DNA from: Clostridium omnivorum
Lineage (GTDB): Bacteria; Bacillota; Clostridia; Clostridiales; Clostridiaceae
Direction of reading: 5' to 3'
Assembly: GCF_026012015.1 (NCBI RefSeq)
Contig: NZ_BRXR01000001.1
Location: 1,210,001-1,274,000, forward strand
DNA: 64,000 nt
Shown: positions 52,302-62,516 of the stretch, in pieces
Position numbering within the stretch: position 1 is the stretch's first letter
How the letters are laid out: the number at the start of each line of letters is the position of its first letter
Translations under genes and position numbers: made by a program
The notes under the pieces: model-generated
What the model was told of the DNA's origin: nothing
Seen by the model: the letters and a program-made list of their open reading frames with translations, nothing else
The model's database searches: none

Positions 52302-53381
52302 TTATAACTCATCCAATAACTTAATCCAATTCAAAGCGTTATTATGCCATGTATATTTTTCTAAAATTTTACTTGGGCTATCAACTTCTTGCCTATATAA
52401 TTCATTGAGATTAACATCATAATCGTAAGGATTAAAATATGACACAGTATCTTCAAAGACTTCTGGTAAGCAACTTGAACTTGCAACTGCCACCTTTTTT
52501 CCTAGAGCTAATGCCTCTAAAGGGGGTAACCCAAATCCTTCAAATAATGATGGAAATAGCAACATTTTACAACCTTTAAGTAATGCTTTCATCTCATCAT
52601 CAGAGATTCGGCCAGTATATATTATATTTGATTCTTTAACTTGCTGATTATCATCCCATACATCTAATTCTTTTCCACCAGCAATTACGAATACGCATTT
52701 TGGATTTCTTCTAGCAACTTCCAAAATCCATCTATAGTTTTTATGTGGTGCCAAACTTCCTAACGAGAAGTAGTACTGTCCAGGGACTACATTTGTTAAT
52801 TTATCAAATATAGAGATATCCTCAATAGTGCCTTCAATATGTTCCCAACCGCATGCATTTACGCTAATGTTTTTGGACTTTATTTTTAAATAGTCAACAA
52901 TAGTCTTTTTAGAATACTCTGTCAATGTAACTATTTTTGAACCAAGTAATTTAGCGAAAATACTATTTATTATAAATTTAATTTTAAAAAACCTTGGCTT
53001 ACGGCCAACCTTCTCTCTATCAAAACAAATGGGTCTAATATCATGAAGACAAGTGTAACCTTTCAATAGCAACGGAACTGAACCTGTAAAATTCATAAAA
53101 TATGCTTTATGCCTTCTTGCATAGGGTTCTGCACATTTTCTTGTCCATCCCCTTAAGCTTGCCTCATCGCACTTAAGAATACTAGTATTAATCCCAACCA
53201 CTTCAATATTTTTAAACTTAACTTCCACCTTCAAATTTTCAGGAACAACAATTTGGAAAATATATTTTCCCCTACTTTCAAGAGAATCTATAGCTAAAAC
53301 GACCTCTCTTGAATACCTATTAATTCCGTTTAATGGTCCAAATAGATATGCGCCATCAATTACAACTAATTGTTTATTCAA
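52302..53381 (-). CDS. GT4-family glycosyltransferase, paralog of next gene
   Basis: 359 residues. N-terminal DGAYLFGPLNGINRYSREVVL, YYFSLGSLAPHKNYRWILEV, FVIAGGKELDVW and the donor motif PSLFEGFGLPPLEALALGK. It shares a special layout (FNPYDYDVNL near the end, SKILEKYTWHNNALNWIKLL) with the gene at 53410-54492, so the two come from a duplication. Mannosyl/rhamnosyl-type GT4 enzymes have this pattern, which suits the GDP-rhamnose genes upstream. Confidence 0.87.
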   Translation of the reverse strand: MNKQLVVIDGAYLFGPLNGINRYSREVVLAIDSLESRGKYIFQIVVPENLKVEVKFKNIEVVGINTSILKCDEASLRGWTRKCAEPYARRHKAYFMNFTGSVPLLLKGYTCLHDIRPICFDREKVGRKPRFFKIKFIINSIFAKLLGSKIVTLTEYSKKTIVDYLKIKSKNISVNACGWEHIEGTIEDISIFDKLTNVVPGQYYFSLGSLAPHKNYRWILEVARRNPKCVFVIAGGKELDVWDDNQQVKESNIIYTGRISDDEMKALLKGCKMLLFPSLFEGFGLPPLEALALGKKVAVASSSCLPEVFEDTVSYFNPYDYDVNLNELYRQEVDSPSKILEKYTWHNNALNWIKLLDEL

Positions 53382-53409
53382 AGTACCAATCCTTTCTTAC
53401 TCTTTCAGC

Positions 53410-54492
53410 TTAGGTGCCATAATATTCTACCAACAGGTTATAAAACTTTTCTGCGGCATTACTCCATGTATATTTATTAAGAATTTCTTTACCATCAGAT
53501 ACTGATTCTTCAATTAGTATATCTAAATTTATATCATAATCATAAGGATCGATATAATGTGCTGCATTGCCATAAATCTCTGGCATACAACTTGCATTTG
53601 AAACTATGATTTGTTTTCCTAAACTTAATGCCTCTAATGGAGGCAATCCAAAACCTTCATAAAAAGATGGTTGTATAAGTGCCCTGCACCCTAACATTAA
53701 TGATTTTATCTGAGCATCACTAATATATCCGGTAAATATTACATTCTCTAATTTTTCCTGTTCCAATTCTTTCGAATAATCAGACAAATTTTTTGCACCT
53801 GTAATTACAAAATAGTATTGAGGATGAGTCTTAGCTGCATTAACTACCCAGACAAAATTTTTGTGCTTATACTTAGAGCCTAATGAAAAAAAATAATTTC
53901 CGGGTTTTAGACATTTATACTTTTCCAAAATTGTATCATCTAAATCAACTTTGAGCATATGTTCCCATCCACAAGGAATTATATTTATTCTATCTTCACT
54001 AATATTATAATATTTTATAATTTCTTTCTTAGATTCTTCACTGAGTGTCATAATTTTTCTTTTTCCGCGAGTAATGCACCAAGCTTTAAATAGATATAGT
54101 TTTCTAAAAAACTTTCCACGTTTTGAAGGATAATTTTCTGGGAACGCTTCAATAATACAATCGTGTAATGATACAATTTGACATTTAATTATTGGTAAAG
54201 CCAAAGTCATATCAACACCAATCGCCCTATTTATAATTGTATAAAAAGGAAAAATAATTTGTTGCCAAACGTACTTACTAAAAGAATTATTTTTCTCTAC
54301 TCCAAACTTAACAATTTTTATATTTTTAAAATTGATATTACATGGTTTATTCTTAGGTACTACTACCTGAACAGCTATGTTTGAGTTTTTGATTAAATCA
54401 TCAAGTCTATTCAAGATTTGATATTCATATCTGTGTATTCCTAGTAAGTTTTCAGAAAGCAAACCATCACCATTAAATATAACTGTTTTCAT
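53410..54492 (-). CDS. GT4-family glycosyltransferase, paralog of previous gene
   Basis: 360 residues. NGDGLLSENLLGIHRYEYQIL, YFFSLGSKYKHKNFVWVVNA, FVITGAKNLSDY and donor motif PSFYEGFGLPPLEALSLGK; the end reads YIDPYDYDINLDILI and EILNKYTWSNAAEKFYNLL. A duplicate of the gene 28 bases downstream. The upstream GT4 gene is 54 bases away. Confidence 0.87.
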   Translation of the reverse strand: MKTVIFNGDGLLSENLLGIHRYEYQILNRLDDLIKNSNIAVQVVVPKNKPCNINFKNIKIVKFGVEKNNSFSKYVWQQIIFPFYTIINRAIGVDMTLALPIIKCQIVSLHDCIIEAFPENYPSKRGKFFRKLYLFKAWCITRGKRKIMTLSEESKKEIIKYYNISEDRINIIPCGWEHMLKVDLDDTILEKYKCLKPGNYFFSLGSKYKHKNFVWVVNAAKTHPQYYFVITGAKNLSDYSKELEQEKLENVIFTGYISDAQIKSLMLGCRALIQPSFYEGFGLPPLEALSLGKQIIVSNASCMPEIYGNAAHYIDPYDYDINLDILIEESVSDGKEILNKYTWSNAAEKFYNLLVEYYGT

Positions 54493-54546
54493 TATTTTAC
54501 TCCTTAAACTAGTAACGCAAAATAAGAAATGCTATTCGTTTCTTAT

Positions 54547-55662
54547 TTACAACTTAAGTTTTTCTATTAATTTCTTAGCTTCTTTTTCCCAAGAAAATAA
54601 CTTTACTCTGTTAATCCCATCCTTTTTCAATTCCAAATATTCATTTTGTGTAATCAAACTTGTTATATAGTAAATCTTACGTTCAAGATCATTTTTATTA
54701 TTATTTTCAAAATAAATTGCTGCATTACCAAGCACTTCAGGTAATGATGTGCTATCAGATGAAATCACTGCTGTTCCTACTGACATGGCCTCTAAAGGTG
54801 GAATACCAAACCCCTCATATTTCGATGGAAAGATAAAAGATTGTGCATTCTTATAAATGTATGGCAAATCAATATCATCAATAAAACCAGTAACATGAAT
54901 TTTAGATGCTACTTTTTTGTCTAAACTAGCTAACAAGTCATCAATCTTCCACCCTTTTCTTCCAGCAAGAACCAAATCCTGATTAACATTACATTCTAAG
55001 ACCAAACGACTATAAGCTTCTACCAATAATCTCATATTCTTCCGAGGTTCAAGTGTTGATAAACATAGCAAGTAGTTTGACGGGAGTTTATATTTACTTA
55101 TTACCTTTTCATTTTCTTCCGAAGAAAATGAAAAATCTAAAAAAACATCTGATATCCCACATTTTATTTTCCAAATTTTATTTTCCGGATATTTAAGTCT
55201 TTCCACTATACGTTGTTTTGAAAACTCTGATATAGTGATAATAGACTTGCACTTTCGTATAGCAACTTTATGTGAAATTCTAAAATACCACTTGCTAACA
55301 GATTTCATTGTCTCAGGACAATCCCAACAACAAATATCGTGAATCGTTGAAATCATATTCGTTTTGAAAAGCAAGATTGGAACCGGAAAAGCAAGAAACA
55401 AATAGGCATCTGCTTTTATACCATATATTTTCAGTGGAAGTATTACCTGATTAAATAATAATTTATTTCTTCCTTTGAGGACATACGCTTTTACACGAAC
55501 ATTATCCACGAGTTCCTCAAATTCATTATGAATTTCATTTTTAAAAATTAGAACATACTCATTATCCTTGCAATTAATAATTTCCTTTGATATACACATT
55601 GCAAACCGTTCAATTCCTGAAAAATTATCAGCAAGGGATGTTAAATCAATTAATATCTTCAT
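54547..55662 (-). CDS. GT4-family glycosyltransferase
   Basis: 371 residues. N-terminal LIDLTSLADNFSGIERFAMC, ISTIHDICCWDCPETM, LLCLSTLEPRKNMRLLVEAY, LVLAGRKGWKIDDLL and donor motif PSKYEGFGIPPLEAMSVGT. The STLEPRKN segment is typical of the mannosyltransferase-like branch of GT4. Its start overlaps the 3' end of the GT26 gene by 17 bases, so translation is probably coupled. Confidence 0.88.
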   Translation of the reverse strand: MKILIDLTSLADNFSGIERFAMCISKEIINCKDNEYVLIFKNEIHNEFEELVDNVRVKAYVLKGRNKLLFNQVILPLKIYGIKADAYLFLAFPVPILLFKTNMISTIHDICCWDCPETMKSVSKWYFRISHKVAIRKCKSIITISEFSKQRIVERLKYPENKIWKIKCGISDVFLDFSFSSEENEKVISKYKLPSNYLLCLSTLEPRKNMRLLVEAYSRLVLECNVNQDLVLAGRKGWKIDDLLASLDKKVASKIHVTGFIDDIDLPYIYKNAQSFIFPSKYEGFGIPPLEAMSVGTAVISSDSTSLPEVLGNAAIYFENNNKNDLERKIYYITSLITQNEYLELKKDGINRVKLFSWEKEAKKLIEKLKL

Positions 55663-56437
55663 TTAAATATTTTCTCTTTCTATATTTCCACACTATTCGA
55701 AAAATCTTCATATCATCTATAATATACCGTCTGAATAATCGTCTTGGCTCTTTACACAAACGATACAACCATTCAAATCCATAACTTGATACCCATTTCG
55801 GTGCTCTTTTTATATTACCTGCTACAAAATCAATACTTGCCCCTACTGCTAAAACCAATGGGACATTAAACTGTGTCCGATATTTATAGTAAAACTTTTC
55901 TTGTTTAGGAGTTCCTAAAGCCAATACTAAAATATCTGGTTGCGCATCTATTACTTTTTTGATTATTCTTTCCGCTTCCAGTGCATCTTTTTCAAATCCA
56001 AAACTAGGAGAATATGTTTCAACAACTTTCAAACCTGGATATATTTTTTTTAGTTTAGCTGCTGCAATATCTGCAACTCCCTCTGCCGCACCTAAAAAAT
56101 ACATTGTATATCCCTTTAATGCAGCAAGCTCACAAACCTTAGGGAATAAATCAGAACCTGATACTTTTTCAACTATTGGGGTTTTTAGCAGTTTTGAAAT
56201 CCATATCAATGGCTGCCCATCTGTTAGTACCAATGATGCATTATCATAGATTTCTCTAAATTCTGTATCTGATTCAATCCGAACAATATGATCAACATTC
56301 GGTGTTACAATATACGAGTTTTCCCTTATTAATATCAAATTATCAATTGCAGAGATTGCTTGATCCATTGTTATATTGTCTACAGCTGTATTTAAAAAAT
56401 TCATTTTAGACATTCTCTTACACTCCACCAAATACAT
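55646..56437 (-). CDS. WecG/TagA/CpsF-family (GT26) glycosyltransferase
   Basis: 263 residues. YIVTPNVDHIVRIESD, LTDGQPLIWISKLL, VSGSDLFPKVCELA, YTMYFLGAAEGVAD, LALGTPKQEKF and LAVGASIDFVAGNIKRAP are the conserved blocks of the family. These enzymes usually add the second sugar (often ManNAc(A) or a related sugar) to the undecaprenyl-linked primer. Three starts are possible: 56437 (weak AGGG), 56413 (GGTGGAG nine bases upstream) and 56404. The longest is given, but 56413 is just as likely. It begins eight bases after the reductase gene. Confidence 0.9.
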   Translation of the reverse strand: MYLVECKRMSKMNFLNTAVDNITMDQAISAIDNLILIRENSYIVTPNVDHIVRIESDTEFREIYDNASLVLTDGQPLIWISKLLKTPIVEKVSGSDLFPKVCELAALKGYTMYFLGAAEGVADIAAAKLKKIYPGLKVVETYSPSFGFEKDALEAERIIKKVIDAQPDILVLALGTPKQEKFYYKYRTQFNVPLVLAVGASIDFVAGNIKRAPKWVSSYGFEWLYRLCKEPRRLFRRYIIDDMKIFRIVWKYRKRKYLNEDIN

Positions 56438-56444
56438 TTTTTCC

Positions 56445-57374
56445 CTAATTCACCAAATAGTATTCGTACAATTCTTTTACGGTATCATAAATACTATATT
56501 GTGGTTCCCATCCAAGTTCTGTTTTAATAAAATTATAGTTACAGCATATGACTCGATTATCAGTCGGTCTAAATCTATTTGGGTCTACTACCACTGTCAC
56601 ATGCTGGCTACTTAATGAAATAATATAATTCAGTATATCACTTAATGATACCGCACACCCTGTACCAATATTGTAAGTACTTTCACATTTATCACTTTCA
56701 ATAACCATACGGTAAGCACGAGCAAAATCCTTTACATTTCCAAGGTCACGCTCTACTAATAAATTCCCCACGTACATCGTACCTGGCCTTCCGCTCTTTT
56801 CAATCTCAGCTATTTGTTTGCAAAAACTCGGAATAACAAATGTATCTGTCTGACCTATTCCAGTGTGATTAAAAGAACGGACATGATAAATTTTCATGCC
56901 ATAACGACTTCTATATAGCTGAGAGAACTTTTCTTGCATCATCTTTGAAATGCCATAAGGGTTATTTGCATCCAATTCACTGTTTTCATCCATTGGTTTA
57001 TCACTTATAGCATATTCCTCGCTAGAACCAATCAATAATATTTTAGGTATTACATCACACTGCCGAGAAGCTTCTAAAATATTTAATGTCCCATTAACAT
57101 TAACATCAATTGTCTTCTGTGGAATATTCCAAGAAAGTCCTACATTACTAATAGCAGCTAAATTAACCACATGTGTAGGTTGAATATCCAAAATTATATT
57201 CTTGATGCCCTCTGCATCAAGCAAGTCACATTCCCTAAAATCCACAAATTCTGGAACAGAATCTGTCCTTCGGATATCACTTCCATATACTTTATAATCG
57301 TTGTCGTGAAATTCGTGGGAAAGATACTTTCCTACAAAACCACTAACGCCAAATACTAATACTTTTTTATCCAT
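56445..57374 (-). CDS. rmd: GDP-4-keto-6-deoxy-D-mannose reductase
   Basis: 309 residues from the ATG at 57374 (AAAGGAG 11 bases upstream); an upstream in-frame start at 57437 adds an unlikely tail. Extended SDR fold: GVSGFVGKYLS (NAD(P)-binding), VNLAAISNVGLSW, LLIGSSEEYA, and the catalytic YGISKMM. RSFNHTGIGQTDTFVIPSF is characteristic of GDP-D-rhamnose-forming reductases. Together with Gmd two genes away it turns GDP-mannose into GDP-D-rhamnose for the polysaccharide. About 230 bases separate it from gmd, holding only a loose inverted repeat. Confidence 0.88.
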   Translation of the reverse strand: MDKKVLVFGVSGFVGKYLSHEFHDNDYKVYGSDIRRTDSVPEFVDFRECDLLDAEGIKNIILDIQPTHVVNLAAISNVGLSWNIPQKTIDVNVNGTLNILEASRQCDVIPKILLIGSSEEYAISDKPMDENSELDANNPYGISKMMQEKFSQLYRSRYGMKIYHVRSFNHTGIGQTDTFVIPSFCKQIAEIEKSGRPGTMYVGNLLVERDLGNVKDFARAYRMVIESDKCESTYNIGTGCAVSLSDILNYIISLSSQHVTVVVDPNRFRPTDNRVICCNYNFIKTELGWEPQYSIYDTVKELYEYYLVN

Positions 57375-57402
57375 TGTATATTTAGCTCCTTTAATGAAAA
57401 AT

Positions 57403-57460
57403 GAAGTCTGTTCCAGATTAATGTCTATTCTAAACAATCATTAAAACCAGGAACAGCTTC
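57403..57460. repeat. Inverted repeat between gmd and rmd
   Basis: GAAG-T-CTGTTCC (57403-57414) and GGAACAG-CTTC (57450-57460) are inverted arms around a 35-base loop. It may be an mRNA structure within the operon; no U-run, so not a classical terminator. Confidence 0.35.
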
Positions 57461-57606
57461 ATAATAAATCTATTTCTTTATACCAGCTTAGTACATATTG
57501 CCTTTTATAACTAATTGCATCAATCCCGATGTCACTTCATCCAAGTTCATGTCTGCCACATTAATATGATTCAAAATAATGAGTTTACTTAATAGCACAT
57601 TAAACA

Positions 57607-58665
<1,059 letters not shown>

Positions 58666-58697
58666 TCAATTCTCCTTTATTATGATTATATTATTAG

Positions 58698-59744
58698 CTA
58701 AGAAATTAAATTTTTAGCATCCTTTATTTCCTGCTCTCTATCTTTTGGGGATATTAAAATATAATCCTCTGTTTCAACTATAATTAGATTATCTATATTA
58801 TTTAAAAGTAGCTTTTTATTTGTTATCGCAATGTTTCCTGATGAATTATAAAAGTAATTATTCGAACCTTCTACATTGCCATACTTGTCCCTCTTGCTAT
58901 ATCTTTCTATACTACTCCAATTTCCTACATCATCCCAACCAAAATCACTTGGTATCACATATATATCATCAGCATTTTCCATTATGCCATAATCAACTGA
59001 AACTCCTTGAATTTCAGCATACTTATCTTCTAGTACTTGTTGGAAAGCTTCTTCTTTAGTTGCTGCAACCTCACTTAGTATATTGTAAGTTTCATTCAAA
59101 TACTCTTTTGTTAAGTTTAGAATGTTATCTGCTTTCCAAATAAACATTCCTCCATTCCACAAATATTGTTTGCTTTCTAGGTATTTCTTAGCTTTTTCTA
59201 TGTTAGGCTTTTCTACAAATGCCTCAACAGAAATTATTTGTGAATCGTCTATTTCCTTTTTCTCTTTAGAACATTTTATATATCCATAACCAGTTTCTGG
59301 TCTATCAGGTTTCATGCCTATAGTTACAATTGCTTCCGGTTTACTTTCAACAAATTTATAAGCATCATCTAATATTTGAATAAATCTATCTTCATTCCTA
59401 ATTAAATGGTCAGAGGGTAATACCGCTATAGTTGCATCTTCATAATATTTCTTTATAACGAATGCAGATAAAGCTATACATGGTGCAGTATTTTTGCCAA
59501 CTGGTTCAATAATTATATTCCTCTCTGGTAAATTAGGTAATTGTTCTTTTAAAAGCTGCACATATTGATTAGCCGTAACAATAAATATTCTTTCAATAGG
59601 TAATAATCTTTCAACCCTTTTTACTGTCATTTGAATCATTGTGTCTTTGCCTAACAAATTTAAAAACTGTTTTGGTTTTTCCTCTGTAGAAAGCGGCCAA
59701 AATCTAGTACCTTTTCCCCCCGCCATAATTAAAGCACATAACAT
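58698..59744 (-). CDS. manC: Mannose-1-phosphate guanylyltransferase
   Basis: 348 residues, the short single-domain form without the C-terminal isomerase cupin. LIMAGGKGTRFWPLSTEEKPKQ is cut short here: the loop GGKGTRFWPLS is the nucleotide-binding signature. VEPVGKNTAP-type segment, AVLPSDHLI, VEAFVEKPNIEKAKKYL, WNGGMFIWKA and DFGWDDVGNW complete the family pattern. It forms GDP-mannose from Man-1-P and GTP and supplies Gmd. It is 15 bases after ugd; the RBS GGAGG lies before the ATG. Confidence 0.95.
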   Translation of the reverse strand: MLCALIMAGGKGTRFWPLSTEEKPKQFLNLLGKDTMIQMTVKRVERLLPIERIFIVTANQYVQLLKEQLPNLPERNIIIEPVGKNTAPCIALSAFVIKKYYEDATIAVLPSDHLIRNEDRFIQILDDAYKFVESKPEAIVTIGMKPDRPETGYGYIKCSKEKKEIDDSQIISVEAFVEKPNIEKAKKYLESKQYLWNGGMFIWKADNILNLTKEYLNETYNILSEVAATKEEAFQQVLEDKYAEIQGVSVDYGIMENADDIYVIPSDFGWDDVGNWSSIERYSKRDKYGNVEGSNNYFYNSSGNIAITNKKLLLNNIDNLIIVETEDYILISPKDREQEIKDAKNLIS

Positions 59745-59759
59745 ACTATTGCCTCCTCA

Positions 59760-61115
59760 TTATTGTTCCTTCGCAGCAGCAGCTTCACTTAGTCCATAAA
59801 TTGGATTAGGATCAGTTATATTCTTTCTTCCTATTGAATAATACTCTACTTTTGCTGTCTCTGCTTCGTCCAAACTATAACAATTACGTCCATCAAATAT
59901 CACAGCTGTTTTCATTAGTTCCCTATATCTTTCAAGTTTTATCTCTCTAATTTGCTTCCACTCTGTAAATATAAATACTAAATCAGCATCTTTAAGCGCT
60001 TTTTCTGGACTGTCTACATAATTTATTCTTTCAGGGTATATCTTTTTAAAATTTTCAGCTCCAACTGGATCAAACGCACTAACTACTGCCCCTTCATCTA
60101 ATAATATTCTCATATTAGGTATAGACGGAGCTTCTCTTAAATCATCAGTTCCTGGCTTAAAAGTTAATCCTAATACTGCAACTTTTAATCCTTCAAGTGA
60201 CTTAAATCTTTTTTTTGCTTTTTTTATAAGTCTAAATTTTTGATTTTCATTAATTTCAATTGTTGCTTTTACAGTTTTTAATTCATATCCATTATTTTCT
60301 GCTAGCCAATGAAGTGCCTTTGTATCCTTAGGAAAGCAAGACCCCCCATATCCTATACCTGCTTGTAAAAACTTATCTCCTATACGTATATCATAAGACA
60401 TTCCCTTTGTAACGTCTTCTATGTTGGCTCCTACAACTTCACATAAGTTAGCTATCTCATTTACAAATGATATTTTCAATGCTAAAAAATCATTTGAGGC
60501 ATATTTAATCATTTCTGCACTTCTTCTATTCGTAACTACTATTGGCTCATTAAATCTTTCATATACCTCTCTAAGTATTTTCTCAGCATTCTTAGATTCT
60601 ACACCAATTACAATTCTGCTAGCATTTAATGTATCTTTAACAGCTGTCCCTTGGGATAAAAATTCTGGATTTGAAGCTAATTCCACTTCCACATTATTCT
60701 TGAGACTCTCTCTTATATACTTTTCCACTTCGTCATTTGTTCCAATTGGAACTGTCGACTTAAGTACTACAAGACAGTCCTTTTCTATACTTTGAGCTAT
60801 CTGTTTTGCTACTGAAAATACATAGCTAAGATTAGCAGATCCATCCGCTTTTTCAGGGGTTCCAACGCCAATAAATATTACATCTGCATCCCTATATGCA
60901 TCTTTATAATTCGTAGTAAAATTCAATCTACCAGCTTCATAATTTTCTATCAATAATTCTTCTAATCCTGGTTCATATATTGGTGATATACCTTTTTTCA
61001 TTAACTCTATTTTATTCTCATCTATATCAACACAAGTCACATAATGCCCAGCATGTGATAAACAAGCTCCTGTCACTAAACCCACATATCCTGTTCCAGC
61101 GACTACTATTTTCAT
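59760..61115 (-). CDS. ugd: UDP-glucose 6-dehydrogenase
   Basis: 451 residues from the ATG at 61115 (GGGAG eight bases upstream); 61130 is also in frame. N-terminal VAGTGYVGLVTGACLSHAGH (NAD-binding), GTPEKADGSANLSYV, STVPIGT, ASNPEFLSQGTA, catalytic Cys in GIGYGGSCFPKDTKALHW, and LTFKPGTDDLREAPS in the C-terminal domain. It oxidises UDP-glucose to UDP-glucuronate, so the polymer probably holds glucuronic acid or a sugar derived from it. It is the second gene of the operon, after the initiating transferase. Confidence 0.95.
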   Translation of the reverse strand: MKIVVAGTGYVGLVTGACLSHAGHYVTCVDIDENKIELMKKGISPIYEPGLEELLIENYEAGRLNFTTNYKDAYRDADVIFIGVGTPEKADGSANLSYVFSVAKQIAQSIEKDCLVVLKSTVPIGTNDEVEKYIRESLKNNVEVELASNPEFLSQGTAVKDTLNASRIVIGVESKNAEKILREVYERFNEPIVVTNRRSAEMIKYASNDFLALKISFVNEIANLCEVVGANIEDVTKGMSYDIRIGDKFLQAGIGYGGSCFPKDTKALHWLAENNGYELKTVKATIEINENQKFRLIKKAKKRFKSLEGLKVAVLGLTFKPGTDDLREAPSIPNMRILLDEGAVVSAFDPVGAENFKKIYPERINYVDSPEKALKDADLVFIFTEWKQIREIKLERYRELMKTAVIFDGRNCYSLDEAETAKVEYYSIGRKNITDPNPIYGLSEAAAAKEQ

Positions 61116-61150
61116 TTTGCTCACTCCCATTATAGTAATTTTTGTAACTA

Positions 61151-61819
61151 TTACATTGCATTATCATCCCCAAATAACACTAAAAATGTCTTTAATATGA
61201 GTTTTATATCAACCCAGGTACTTCTTTCCTTTATATATCTTATATCCAACTCCATCCACTGTTCAAATCCAATACTGCTTCTTCCCATAACCTGCCAGAA
61301 ACATGTAAGTCCAGGTTTGGCCACAAGTTTTAACCTTTGATGTTCTGTAAATTTTATTACTTCTCTAGGCAAATTTGGCCTTGGTCCAACGAGTGACATT
61401 TCACCTTTCAAAACATTTATAAGCTGTGGAAGCTCATCAATGCTTGTCTTTCTTATAAACCTACCTACAGAAGTAATTCTTGGATCATCCTTCATCTTAA
61501 ACATAGGTCCAGACATTTCATTTTTATCCTTAAGCCTTGAAAGCAATTCCTCTGCATCTTGGACCATAGATCTAAACTTATACATTTTAAAAACTTCTCC
61601 AAATTGTCCAACTCTCTCTTGAGCAAAAAAAACTGGACCTTTTGAAGTTAATTTTATTGCTATAGCTGTAATTATCATTACAGGACTAAGTAATATAATA
61701 CCGCATAATGATCCAATAATATCTATTAATCTTTTAAATATAAAGTACGCCTTACTTTTTTCAAATTCACTTATAGCTTCTATCTGAACTGTTTTAAGAT
61801 TATATTGAACCTCCTCCAA
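61151..61819 (-). CDS. Initiating undecaprenyl-phosphate sugar phosphotransferase
   Basis: 222 residues if read from the TTG at 61819, which follows a GGGGGGAG stretch. A longer in-frame TTG at 61879 has no RBS and adds residues not typical of the family. It is the short, catalytic-only form of bacterial sugar transferases: one membrane helix (KRLIDIIGSLCGIILLSPV), GPVFFAQERVGQFGEVF, MYKFRSM, DELPQLINVLKGEMSLVGPR and PGLTCFWQVMGRS. It places the first sugar phosphate on undecaprenyl phosphate. It is the first gene of the polysaccharide operon, as expected for the priming enzyme. Confidence 0.88.
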   Translation of the reverse strand: MEEVQYNLKTVQIEAISEFEKSKAYFIFKRLIDIIGSLCGIILLSPVMIITAIAIKLTSKGPVFFAQERVGQFGEVFKMYKFRSMVQDAEELLSRLKDKNEMSGPMFKMKDDPRITSVGRFIRKTSIDELPQLINVLKGEMSLVGPRPNLPREVIKFTEHQRLKLVAKPGLTCFWQVMGRSSIGFEQWMELDIRYIKERSTWVDIKLILKTFLVLFGDDNAM

Positions 61820-61919
61820 AAGTCTCCCCCCTAAAAATATATTATTATTTATTGCATCATCTACAAATTTGTAAATCAAAGTTAGTTGTATTATTTAAAA
61901 CTCTACTATTACTATATAC

Positions 61920-61949
61920 ATTATACATTATTCTACAGAAGAAATTCAA
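61920..61949 (-). promoter_or_regulatory. Candidate promoter of the polysaccharide operon
   Basis: On the minus strand TTGAAT (61949-61944), an 18-base spacer and TATAAT (61925-61920). The start would be near 61912, giving a leader of about 90 bases before the sugar transferase. Confidence 0.45.
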
Positions 61950-62471
61950 TATTTCAATGCTAATTACCTTATTTGACTTAATAATACATAGTTCCAAAAT
62001 TTTAATTCTATTATAATACATATTAAACCCTTTTGATTGTTTTTTCGGAAATTTCCGAAAATTACATTGTGCTTTTTCTTTATTTCATATATTAACTTAA
62101 TACGGTGAATATAAAGTATTTTCACTTATAAATGCCAAAACAAAACGCAGGATTTCTTTCATTAATATTAAACTTAATATTATGGATTAGCTTAGACAAA
62201 TGAAAATGCACAACATTCGACATGTTCTTGCATAAAAATTTTGACGAAGACTTTATTTTCTATTCTTCCTACTTTTAAAAGTTATGTGTCTAAATGTTAT
62301 CATATAATAAATCAAAAATCAAAATAGAATATATGCCACTTAAAAATATTCTATCATATTTTGTAAATATATAGAATTATCTTACTAAATGGTACATTCA
62401 CTCAATAGTATTCTACCTATACCCCCTGACAGCAATACTTTTTTGGGTAATATATAAATTTCTAATAGTAT

Positions 62472-62514
62472 AAAAAAGTGAGCTCAGATGAATTATCATC
62501 TAGACTCACTTTTA
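62472..62514 (-). terminator. Terminator after DUF4352-like gene
   Basis: AAAAGTGAG / CTCACTTTT outer stem with an inner ATGA/TCAT pairing; on the minus strand it ends in TTTTTTAT. It directly follows the stop codon at 62517. Confidence 0.85.
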
Positions 62515-62516
62515 TT

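Larger units (their letters stand above)
61880..62516. promoter_or_regulatory. Long non-coding control region upstream of polysaccharide operon
   Basis: About 0.6 kb without a gene. It holds three dyads: a perfect 20-bp palindrome TTTTCGGAAATTTCCGAAAA at 62042-62061, TAATATTAA-AC-TTAATATTA at 62163-62182, and a broken dyad ATGCA-AACAT / ATGTT-TGCAT at 62206-62233. A promoter candidate lies at 61920-61949 and a terminator of the right-hand gene at its far end. No riboswitch that I recognise, and no small protein, was found. Confidence 0.55.

Noticed and set aside
61819-61879. Longer start for the initiating sugar transferase
   Set aside because: It starts from a TTG without RBS, whereas a GGGGGGAG stretch precedes the TTG at 61819 and the family does not have this extension.
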